From assembly GCF_001483745.1 (NCBI RefSeq), contig NZ_LQBL01000029.1, positions 70,146-127,598 on the forward strand: a stretch of DNA of 57,453 nucleotides. Reading direction: 5' to 3'. The stretch is from Serinicoccus chungangensis (GTDB taxonomy: Bacteria; Actinomycetota; Actinomycetes; Actinomycetales; Dermatophilaceae). A program made the position numbers and the translations under genes. Below, piece by piece: positions 34,064-40,862 of the stretch. The notes below the pieces were generated by a model, which was not told the DNA's origin, searched no databases, and saw only the letters and a program-made list of their open reading frames with translations. Numbering within the stretch: the stretch's first letter is position 1; every line of letters begins with the position of its first letter.

Positions 34064-34653
34064 GCTTCACCGCCTCCGCCCTGGTGCTCGCCTTCGTCGC
34101 CATCGCCCTCCTGGCGCTGGGGCTGGCCGGGCTGCTGCGGCAGGTCAGCCTCCTCACCCAGCAGCTCGAGGGCGGCGCGGCGGCACCGCGCCAGGGCGCC
34201 GGGGCACGGACCACCCGCGAGCTGGTGGGCTTCCGGCTACCGGGTGATCTGGCGACCGATCTCGTCGACCCGGCCGCACGGCATACCCTCCTGGCCTTCG
34301 TCTCGCCCGGGTGCAGCTCGTGCTCGCTCACCCTGCGCGCGCTCGCCCTGGACCCTGAGGTCGCGGACGGGTCGGTGGCACTGACCCTCGTCTCCGCGGG
34401 CTCCTGCGCACCCGCCCTCCGGGACGCCGAGGGGGCCGGGCGGCTGCGCTGCCTGCCGCAGGGCCGGACGGCGATGGACCGGCTGGCCGTCCCGGCCACC
34501 CCCTACCTCGCGCTGCTCGACGCCTCGGGCACCCTCCGGGCGGCTCTCCTGCCCGAGGAGGACACCGACCTGGGCGGCTGGCTCCGCCAGGCCGACACGA
34601 CGCTTCACCAGGCCGGGGCACGACCGTCGACGAGGGAGGACGGCCCGTCATGA
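34060..34653 (+). CDS. MauD-like membrane-anchored thioredoxin-fold protein
   Basis: 197 residues. One N-terminal membrane anchor (about 6-27) precedes an extracytoplasmic thioredoxin-like domain. The active site is FVSPGCSSCS (CSSC, about 84-93), and the cis-Pro loop is VPATPYLALLD. Two further Cys (SAGSCAP and LRCLP) could form a second disulfide. MauD acts on disulfides of the periplasmic methylamine dehydrogenase light chain. The natural substrate here is probably the 10-cysteine Tat protein encoded next, with which it overlaps by 4 bases. Confidence 0.8.
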   Translation: MSFTASALVLAFVAIALLALGLAGLLRQVSLLTQQLEGGAAAPRQGAGARTTRELVGFRLPGDLATDLVDPAARHTLLAFVSPGCSSCSLTLRALALDPEVADGSVALTLVSAGSCAPALRDAEGAGRLRCLPQGRTAMDRLAVPATPYLALLDASGTLRAALLPEEDTDLGGWLRQADTTLHQAGARPSTREDGPS

Positions 34654-35162
34654 TGCGCTTCGAGGACCTGCCGGTGGCCGACACCGGCCGGCTGCGGGAC
34701 CGGCTGCGGGAGAGCCCCAGCCGGCGCGGCTTCCTGGCCCGCGTGCTGGGGGCGGGCACGGCGGTCGGTGTCGGGTCGCTGGCGCTGGTCAACCGCGGGG
34801 GCAGCCAGGTGCGGGCCCAGGCCGCCTACTTCCTGGACTACACCGACACCTCGACCGGGCCGTGCGCCACCTACGCCCGCGACCACACCGAGAACGGCAT
34901 CCAGTGCGGTCCCTCGCCCATGTGCCGTGACGGGTCCTGCTGCTGGAAGTACCGCTCCGGCGCCGGCAACGTCGTGGCCTGGCACAAGAACGGACCGGGC
35001 GTCGACCGCTACTACACCCACCGGCCGGACGACTGCTGGGGCGGCGTCTACGACTCCTGGCACTGGAAGTTCAGCGACGGCCGGACCTACCGCTGCTCCG
35101 ACGGCTGGACCTGCTCCGGCTCCGGCTCCTGCGTCGCGACGATCTGCCCGTGGGCGATCTAG
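34650..35162 (+). CDS. Tat-exported Cys/Trp-rich protein resembling a methylamine dehydrogenase light chain
   Basis: 170 residues. SRRGFL (24-29) and the following hydrophobic stretch form a twin-arginine signal, so the protein should be exported folded. The mature part (about 58-170) has ten Cys (72, 86, 92, 97, 98, 129, 149, 155, 161, 166) and seven Trp (99, 111, 130, 137, 139, 153, 168). CATYARDH and the late GRTYRCSDG recall the Cys-rich light chain of methylamine dehydrogenase, whose two Trp make the TTQ cofactor, but identity looks low. Upstream MauE- and MauD-like genes support a disulfide-matured product. No Trp pair can be assigned as a cofactor from sequence alone. Confidence 0.72.
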   Translation: MMRFEDLPVADTGRLRDRLRESPSRRGFLARVLGAGTAVGVGSLALVNRGGSQVRAQAAYFLDYTDTSTGPCATYARDHTENGIQCGPSPMCRDGSCCWKYRSGAGNVVAWHKNGPGVDRYYTHRPDDCWGGVYDSWHWKFSDGRTYRCSDGWTCSGSGSCVATICPWAI

Positions 35163-35956
35163 AGGACCCGGACCTGCCGGTCGTGGCGGACGCCGCGACC
35201 GGGGTCTCCGCGCGTCGCCGCTGGGCCGCCGACCCGTTGCCGCTGCTGCTGCTCCTCGGGGCCGGCGGGCTGGCCTGCCTGCTGCTGCTCCCGGTGTCCG
35301 GACCGACGTGGGTCGTCCCGGCCCTCTTCGCGGTGACCGTGGCCGGGGTGGCGCTCTCCGGCTCCACCTGAGGCGTCAACAGCGCGTGGGCGCTGGTGGC
35401 CTCGGTCCGGGGCCGACAACGACAGCTCTCCCTCTGGGGAGCCTTCGCCGCCGGGACGACCCTCGGCGGTGCGACCACCGGGCTGGCCCTCGGTGTGCTG
35501 GCCGGGCTGGTCAGCCCGGTGCCCGAGCAGGTGCGCCTGGTGCTGCTGGTCGTGCTCGTCCTGGCCCTGGTGGTGCTCGACGCGCTCACGCCCCGGCTGC
35601 CGCTGCCGCAGCGCTCGATCCTCATCCCGCAGGAGGTCTTCGCCCGGGGCATGGCCCGCGGCGGGCTGCGCTTCGGCCTGGAGTACGGCTGCGGGTGGCG
35701 GACCCTCGTGCCGTCGGCCGCGGCATACCTCGCTGCGCTGTTCGTCCTGCTCGTCGTGCCGCCGTGGTGGGTCGCCGTCCTCCTGGGCGCGGCCTTCGGC
35801 CTCTCCCGGTCCTGGGCGGTCCTGCTCTGGATCGGCCTGGGGTCACCCGGGTGGCAGACCTTCCTGGCCGGGCACTCGCGCGTCCTCGAACGGACCGGCA
35901 GCGTCCTCGCCGGGCTGCTGCTGCTCGCGGCGGCCTGGTCGCGGCTGGGCGGATAG
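35150..35956 (+). pseudogene. polytopic membrane protein gene interrupted by one in-frame UGA
   Basis: GTG at 35150, overlapping the Cys-rich gene by 13 bases. One frame runs to 35956 with a single UGA at 35369-35371 (codon 74), read ...VALSGST-stop-GVNSAWALVAS.... Both sides are membrane segments, about six in all, so this is one gene split in place. The C-terminal part holds FGLEYGCGWRTLVPS, and a MauF/DsbD-like role is possible but unproven. The UGA may be a TGG or TGC that mutated or was misread, a real truncation, or less likely a selenocysteine codon: a 6-bp stem with loop GTGG starts 8 bases after it. If only the second half is made, an in-frame GTG at 35396 could start it. Confidence 0.65.
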
Positions 35957-35959
35957 GGT
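35954..35959 (+). promoter_or_regulatory. -10 box of a probable leaderless promoter for the App1-type gene
   Basis: TAGGGT (35954-35959) ends 7 bases before the ATG at 35967. It overlaps the stop codon of the interrupted membrane gene, so this would begin a new transcription unit. Confidence 0.5.
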
Positions 35960-35966
35960 GGGTGGT

Positions 35967-37031
35967 ATGGCGCGTCCCCACATCGCCGCGCAGCTCGAGG
36001 ACTCCGTCCGACGGCGCATGAGCTCCAGCCTGCGTCGACGTGGCTGGCACGAGCGGTTGTTCGGCTACACCGGCTACGGCACGCCCGACCGGGTGCGGGT
36101 CTTCGCGCGGGTGCTGTTGTCCCGGCACGAACCGGAGGAGTCGCGCACCGCACTCACCCACGCGCAGGACTCGCTGCTCGACATCGCGCAGCGCGGGTGG
36201 CGGCTCTTCCTCACCGCGCCCGCGGTGGGCGTGACCGTGCACGTCCGGCTCGGCGAGGCGCAGGCGAGCGCCCGCAGCGACCGCGGTGGCTACGTCGACG
36301 TCGAGCTGGAGGGCCACGGGCTCGGCCCGGGCTGGCAGGAGGCGCACCTCGACCTCGGCAACGGCGACTCGCTCACGGTGTCGGTGCTGGTCGTGGACCC
36401 CGCCGTCGGCGTCGGGCTGGTCAGCGACATCGACGACACGGTGATGGTGACCCACCTGCCCCGCATCCTCATCGCGGGGTGGAACACCTTCGTCCGCTCC
36501 GAGCAGGTGCGCCAGGCCGTCCCCGGCATGAGCGCGATGTACCGCGCCCTGCTGGCCGAGGACCCGCTCATGCCGGTCTTCTACCTCTCGACCGGGGCGT
36601 GGAACACCGCGCCCGCCCTCACCCGCTTCCTGCGGCGCCACGACTTCCCGGTCGGCCCGATGCTCCTCACCGACTGGGGGCCCACCAACACCGGCTGGTT
36701 CCGGTCGGGGCAGGAGCACAAGGAGGCCGAGCTGCGACGGCTCCGGGAGGACTTCCCCGGGATGCGGTGGATCCTCGTCGGTGACGACGGCCAGCACGAC
36801 CCGGTGATCTACGGCCAGTTCGCCCAGGAGCACCCGGAGGCCGTCGAGGCGATCTGCCTGCGTGAGCTGACCCCCGCCGAGCAGGTCCTCTCCAGCGGTC
36901 TGCCGGTCGCGACCGACGAGCTGTTGGGCAAGCGCGTGCAGGTGCCGATGCTCAAGGCGTCCAACGGCTTCGGGCTGCACCAGCTCCTCGTCGGCGCCCG
37001 GAACCGGACCCGGCCGGGGGGGCAGGCCTGA
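35967..37031 (+). CDS. App1/DUF2183-type phosphatase domain protein
   Basis: 354 residues. A beta-rich N-terminal part leads to the HAD-like catalytic motif VSDIDDTVMVTHLP (about 150-163), then YLSTGAWNTAPALTRFL and LTDWGPTNTGWFRSG, and ILVGDDGQHDPVIYGQF. The set is the DUF2183 signature shared with yeast phosphatidate phosphatase App1. Bacterial members are likely phosphatases on lipid or other phosphoesters, with the substrate unknown. The stop shares one base with the start of the Fpg gene (TGATG). Confidence 0.85.
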   Translation: MARPHIAAQLEDSVRRRMSSSLRRRGWHERLFGYTGYGTPDRVRVFARVLLSRHEPEESRTALTHAQDSLLDIAQRGWRLFLTAPAVGVTVHVRLGEAQASARSDRGGYVDVELEGHGLGPGWQEAHLDLGNGDSLTVSVLVVDPAVGVGLVSDIDDTVMVTHLPRILIAGWNTFVRSEQVRQAVPGMSAMYRALLAEDPLMPVFYLSTGAWNTAPALTRFLRRHDFPVGPMLLTDWGPTNTGWFRSGQEHKEAELRRLREDFPGMRWILVGDDGQHDPVIYGQFAQEHPEAVEAICLRELTPAEQVLSSGLPVATDELLGKRVQVPMLKASNGFGLHQLLVGARNRTRPGGQA

Positions 37032-37891
37032 TGCCCGAGCTGCCGGAGGTCCAGGCCCTCACGGACTTCCTGTCCGAGCGGGTCACCGGACGGGTCGTCA
37101 CCGACACCGAGCTCGGCTCGATCGCGGTGCTCAAGACCTTCGACCCGCCGCCGTCCGCCCTCGTCGGGGCGCCCGTGGACGCGGTCCGCCGGCACGGGAA
37201 GTTCGTCGATCTCGACGTCGACGGCACCCACCTGGTCTTCCACCTGGCCCGGGCGGGGTGGCTGCGCTGGTACGACGAGGTGCCCCGGACGCAGGTCCGC
37301 CCCGGGCGCAGCCCCATCGCGCTGCGGGTGAGGCTGGACGACGGGGCCGGCTTCGACCTCACCGAGGCGGGGACCAAGAAGGGCCTCGCGGCCTACGTCG
37401 TGACCGACCCGGCGAAGGTCCCGGGGGTGGCCTCGCTGGGTCCGGACCCCCTGGCCGACGACTTCGACGAGGCGGCCCTCTCCGCGCTGCTGCAGGGACG
37501 CCGGACCCAGATCAAGGGGGTGCTGCGCGACCAGTCGATCCTCGCCGGGGTCGGCAACGCCTACTCCGACGAGATCCTGCACGCGGCCCGGCTCTCGCCC
37601 TTCGCCCTGGCGGCCGGTCTCACCCCCGAGCAGGTCGGTGAGCTCTACCAGGCGCTGCGCACCACGCTGCAGGCGGCGGTGATGGCGGCCGAGGGCAAGC
37701 CGGCGGCCGCGCTGAAGGACGCCAAGCGCGCCGGCATGAACGTCCACGGCCGCACCGGCGAGGCCTGCCCGGTGTGCGGCGACACCGTCCGCGAGGTCTC
37801 CTTCGCCGACTCCTCCCTGCAGTACTGCCCCACCTGCCAGACCGGCGGCAAGCCCCTCGCCGACCGCCGCATGTCCCGCCTCCTGCGCTGA
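37031..37891 (+). CDS. Fpg/Nei family DNA-formamidopyrimidine glycosylase
   Basis: 286 residues, starting MPELPEVQ with the catalytic Pro2 and Glu3. The K57-equivalent is in RRHGKFVDLDVDG. The helix-two-turn-helix has LRDQSILAGVGNAYSDE. The zinc finger at the C-terminus is CPVC, 17 residues, CPTC. It removes oxidised bases and nicks the abasic site. Compared with the Nei-type protein at 1712-2563 it keeps all canonical N-terminal residues. Its start overlaps the App1 stop by one base, so the two are co-transcribed. Confidence 0.92.
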   Translation: MPELPEVQALTDFLSERVTGRVVTDTELGSIAVLKTFDPPPSALVGAPVDAVRRHGKFVDLDVDGTHLVFHLARAGWLRWYDEVPRTQVRPGRSPIALRVRLDDGAGFDLTEAGTKKGLAAYVVTDPAKVPGVASLGPDPLADDFDEAALSALLQGRRTQIKGVLRDQSILAGVGNAYSDEILHAARLSPFALAAGLTPEQVGELYQALRTTLQAAVMAAEGKPAAALKDAKRAGMNVHGRTGEACPVCGDTVREVSFADSSLQYCPTCQTGGKPLADRRMSRLLR

Positions 37892-37911
37892 GCGCTTCCC
37901 GGCCGGACAGC

Positions 37912-37975
37912 GCGCGACTGCACCGGGTATGTCGCGCAACTGCCCTGCTGGGCGACACATCCGCTGCAGTCGCGC
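37912..37975. repeat. long imperfect hairpin between convergent genes
   Basis: Outer arms 37912-37922 and 37965-37975 are perfect (GCGCGACTGCA / TGCAGTCGCGC). Inside, the stem continues for about 18 more positions with four mismatches and one G-T around a 6-base loop, giving roughly 24 pairs of 29. It lies 20 bases after the Fpg stop and 52 bases before the end of the converging HAD gene. It could be a bidirectional terminator or a palindromic repeat. The rest of the 136-base gap shows nothing. Confidence 0.65.
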
Positions 37976-38027
37976 ACCACCGGACGCGGGACCGGGCCGA
38001 GCGGGACGTCGGGCTGCGCGGAGCGGG

Positions 38028-38627
38028 TCAGCGCGGGAGGGTGAACAGCCGGCCGCGCCAGCCGAAGGCCCGCGCGCCGTCGACGTGGTCGGCGCGGTCG
38101 TCGGTGAAGGCGACCTCCGCCGGCGCCACGCGACGACCGAGGCGCCGCTCGATCGCGGCGTGCGCTGCGGCATACGCCTCGGTGTCGGGCTTGGCGGCGC
38201 CCAGGTCGTCGGTGTTGAGCAGCATCGGGATGACGCGGGCCAGGCCGATCTCCTCCAGCTCGGCCGCCACCCGGTCCGGCCGGTCGGTGAGCGGGACGAC
38301 GGGTGCGCCGCCTGTCGCCAGGGTGTCGAGGAGCGGCACGACGGGGCCATGGAGAGGCACCCCGTCGAGGTCGAGCACGGCCACGCCGGCGCGTCGCAGG
38401 AAGGCGGCGACCCGCCAGGGCCGGTCGGGGACCGGCTTGGCGGCGACCACGTCCACCTGCCGGATGCGCACCTCGCCACGCCGGCCGACGACGACCAGCT
38501 CGTCCTCGGTGGCGGTGATCAGCTCGCCGATGGTGTCGGTCGCCCGCTCCCCGGCCTCGACGAGGTGACGCACCACGACCCGGGATCCGACCGTCAGGGG
38601 TCGTCGACGGGGATCAGGCACGGGCAC
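38028..38627 (-). CDS. SH3-like domain fused to a HAD-type hydrolase domain
   Basis: 199 residues. The N-terminal 65 residues, with VGSRVVVRH, GELITATEDELVVVG and GEVRIRQVDVVAAKPVP, resemble the small SH3-like domain that precedes GNAT acetyltransferases of the Rv0428c type. The C-terminal part is HAD-like: VAVLDLDGVPL (motif I), VPLTDR (motif II), GAAKPD and FTDDRADHVDGARAFGW (motif IV). I have not met this pairing often. The HAD part is short, lacking a large cap. Function unknown. Confidence 0.7.
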   Translation of the reverse strand: MPVPDPRRRPLTVGSRVVVRHLVEAGERATDTIGELITATEDELVVVGRRGEVRIRQVDVVAAKPVPDRPWRVAAFLRRAGVAVLDLDGVPLHGPVVPLLDTLATGGAPVVPLTDRPDRVAAELEEIGLARVIPMLLNTDDLGAAKPDTEAYAAAHAAIERRLGRRVAPAEVAFTDDRADHVDGARAFGWRGRLFTLPR

Positions 38628-38702
38628 CCCACCGGACTCGCGAGGAGAGTATGCCCATCTCTTGTCCCACGGTAAGAAAGAGGAAGACTCGCGCAGAGGC
38701 AG

Positions 38703-39035
38703 TCAGACGACCGTCGGCTCCTGGCCGTCCGCCCCGCCGACCATGCTCTTGCCCGCCCGGTTCCACGCCTGCATGCCGCCCTCGACGTTGACGACGTCGA
38801 AACCCTGCTGCACGAGCCACTCGACGGCCCGGCCCGACCGTCCACCGCTGCGGCACACGACCGGCAGCGACGCGGAGGTCTCGGGCAGCTCGTCGATGCG
38901 GGCCGGGATGTCGCCCAGGGGGAGGTGGACGGCGCCGGGCGCGTGGCCGGCCGCCCACTCCTCGGGCTCCCGCACGTCGACGACGACCGCGTCGTCCGCG
39001 AGCTCGGTGACGGGGATGCTGGGGATGTCGCTCAT
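38703..39035 (-). CDS. rhodanese-like sulfurtransferase domain protein
   Basis: 110 residues, a single rhodanese domain. It has VVDVREPEEWAAGHAPGAVH, the active-site loop VVCRSGGRS with the catalytic Cys, and VNVEGGMQAW. It is cytoplasmic. I start it at 39035 because the domain begins there and the upstream in-frame stretch lacks any family match. It lies divergent from the Tad operon across a 149-base gap. Confidence 0.87.
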   Translation of the reverse strand: MSDIPSIPVTELADDAVVVDVREPEEWAAGHAPGAVHLPLGDIPARIDELPETSASLPVVCRSGGRSGRAVEWLVQQGFDVVNVEGGMQAWNRAGKSMVGGADGQEPTVV

Positions 39036-39094
39036 GCCCTCACTATGGCACCGCTCCCGGTCGCGTGGCGCTAGGGGGAAGTCGGCGGCGGGGT

Positions 39095-39100
39095 TAGCAT
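39095..39100 (+). promoter_or_regulatory. -10 box of the probable Tad operon promoter
   Basis: TAGCAT lies 84 bases before the ATG at 39185, implying a 5' leader of about 75 bases. GGGAGGGGA near 39168 serves as ribosome site. No clear -35 element is seen. Confidence 0.4.
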
Positions 39101-39184
39101 GGTCCGCGGCTGGGCACCGCACAAGGGTGATCGCCGCACCACCGACTCGATGTTCCGGTCTGTGCCGGGAGGGGACGACACCGT

Positions 39185-39862
39185 ATGACCACCGCCACCT
39201 CTGGCGCGAACGCGTCACGCCTGCCTGCGCGCAGCCGCGACAAGCGTCCCGCCCTCGCGTTGCTCGCGCTCCTGCTGGTCCTCGTCGGGGCGCTCGGCAG
39301 CGCGCTGCTCGTCTACCGCACCGGCAACCGCGTGCCGGTCCTCGTCGCCTCCCAGACCATCCAGCAGGGTGCCGAGGTGACCGAGGACGACTTCACCGTG
39401 ACCGAGATCGCCTTCGAGGAGGGCGCCCAGGTGGTGAGCGCCGAGTCGCTGCCGCAGTTCGTCGGCTCCCAGGCGGTGAGCACCATCCCCCAGGGCAGCC
39501 TCGTCTCGGGCCAGATGTTCACCCCGTCCGAGCTGGCCGAGCCCGGGGTGCAGCAGGTCGGCGTGGTCGTGGCGTCCGCGGGGCGGCCGGCCGACGCGAT
39601 GCGGGCCGGTGACATCGTGCGCGTCTTCGCGACCGCCCCCGAGTCGGCGGTGGCCGCCGCCGAGGACGCCCAGCAGCTGGTCGAGGCCGCCAAGGTGGTC
39701 GCGGTCGGTCCGGTCGTGGACACCAGCGACACCATCCACGTCACGCTGCTGCTGCCCGAGGACGCCGCACCTGCCGTCGTCGCCGCCAGCGCGACCGGCA
39801 CCGTGGCGCTGTCGCTGCTGCCGGCCGACACCGCGCCGGTGGTCGACTGGCGCACGGAGTGA
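39185..39862 (+). CDS. cpaB: SAF-domain pilus assembly protein, CpaB/RcpC-like
   Basis: 225 residues. One N-terminal membrane segment (about 22-44) precedes an SAF domain (VLVASQTIQQGAEVTEDDF, then GSLVSGQMF) and a second beta domain with MRAGDIVRVFA. CpaB/RcpC proteins sit at the secretin/peptidoglycan level of the Tad pilus in Gram-negatives. In actinobacteria they probably guide the pilus through the wall. It is the first gene of the Tad operon and 7 bases ahead of the CpaE-like gene. Confidence 0.82.
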   Translation: MTTATSGANASRLPARSRDKRPALALLALLLVLVGALGSALLVYRTGNRVPVLVASQTIQQGAEVTEDDFTVTEIAFEEGAQVVSAESLPQFVGSQAVSTIPQGSLVSGQMFTPSELAEPGVQQVGVVVASAGRPADAMRAGDIVRVFATAPESAVAAAEDAQQLVEAAKVVAVGPVVDTSDTIHVTLLLPEDAAPAVVAASATGTVALSLLPADTAPVVDWRTE

Positions 39863-39869
39863 GCTCGAC

Positions 39870-40862
39870 ATGGCCCTGATCTCCTTCTTCAGCGCCAAGG
39901 GCGCACCCGGCGTCACGAGCACGGCGATGCTCGTGGCCGCCCTCTGGCCGCGCCCGACGCTGCTCGTCGACGCCGACGGCAACGGCGGCGACCTGCTCAT
40001 GCGGCTCCCCTCCGAGTCGGGCCTGCCGCTGACCCAGCACCCGGGGCTGCTCACCCTGCTGCCGCTCGCCCGGCACGGACTGTCCTCGGGCGTCGTCCTG
40101 GACCACTCGCAGGTGGCCCTCGGTGGCCAGCAGGTGCTCGTGGGACTGGAGACCTCCGAGCAGGCCGAGGCGTCGGCCGCGCTGTGGCCGACCCTCGCCC
40201 GCGCCTTCCGCGAGGTGCCGGGCACCGACGTGGTCGTCGACGCCGGCCAGCTCGCCGCGCGCTCCGGCCAGCTCTCGCTGGTGCAGCGCAGCGACCTCGT
40301 CGTCGGGGTCGTGCGGGCCGAGCCGGCCAGCGTCATGCACATGCGCGAGCGGCTGACGGTGCTGACCCAGACCTTCGCCGCCCTGGGGGCCGACGCCCCG
40401 AGGGTCGGGCTCGTCGCGCTCTCCGGTGTGCAGCGTCAGGACGAGGCGTCCTCGGCGATCACCACGGTGCGGGCCGACTTCCCCGACGTGCTGGACCTCG
40501 GCCAGGTCGCCCTCGACCCCCGCCCGGAGCGGATGTTCCACGGCGACCCGGTGTCGCGCCCGGAGCGCACCATGCTGGTGCGCTCGGGCCGTTCCCTCGT
40601 CGAGCGCCTCGTCGCGGCCCTCGGCCCCGCCGTGGTCCTCGACACGGGGGCCGCCGGGCACGCGGACGCGGACACAGACGCCGCGACCGGGGACCAGCCC
40701 CCCGCACCCGCGACGGGGCAGCAGGAGCGGGCGGACGGCATACCCGAGCGTGAGCCCGAGGGCCAGGCCGCGGACGCCGACGCCGGTGACCAGGACGCGG
40801 GCCGGGGCGAGAGGCGCCGGCGCCGCGAGCGACCCAGGAAGACCAGGTGGAGCCTGCGATGA
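39870..40862 (+). CDS. CpaE/MinD-like ATPase homolog of the Tad operon
   Basis: 330 residues, starting MALISFFSAKGAPGVTST. The MinD-type deviant P-loop KGGxGKT reads KGAPGVTST, lacking the second Lys, so ATP hydrolysis may be weak or absent. VDADGNGGDLL and VVVDAGQLA correspond to later Walker/switch parts. The C-terminal 75 residues are a Gly/Asp/Glu/Arg-rich tail, probably disordered. CpaE-type proteins place or organise the Tad machine. The stop overlaps the CpaF start by 4 bases. Confidence 0.78.
   Translation: MALISFFSAKGAPGVTSTAMLVAALWPRPTLLVDADGNGGDLLMRLPSESGLPLTQHPGLLTLLPLARHGLSSGVVLDHSQVALGGQQVLVGLETSEQAEASAALWPTLARAFREVPGTDVVVDAGQLAARSGQLSLVQRSDLVVGVVRAEPASVMHMRERLTVLTQTFAALGADAPRVGLVALSGVQRQDEASSAITTVRADFPDVLDLGQVALDPRPERMFHGDPVSRPERTMLVRSGRSLVERLVAALGPAVVLDTGAAGHADADTDAATGDQPPAPATGQQERADGIPEREPEGQAADADAGDQDAGRGERRRRRERPRKTRWSLR

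Noticed and set aside
32781-35956. A true methylamine dehydrogenase operon.
   Set aside because: No MauB beta-propeller, MauG di-heme enzyme or amicyanin gene is present, and the Cys/Trp pattern of the small protein differs from the known light chain.
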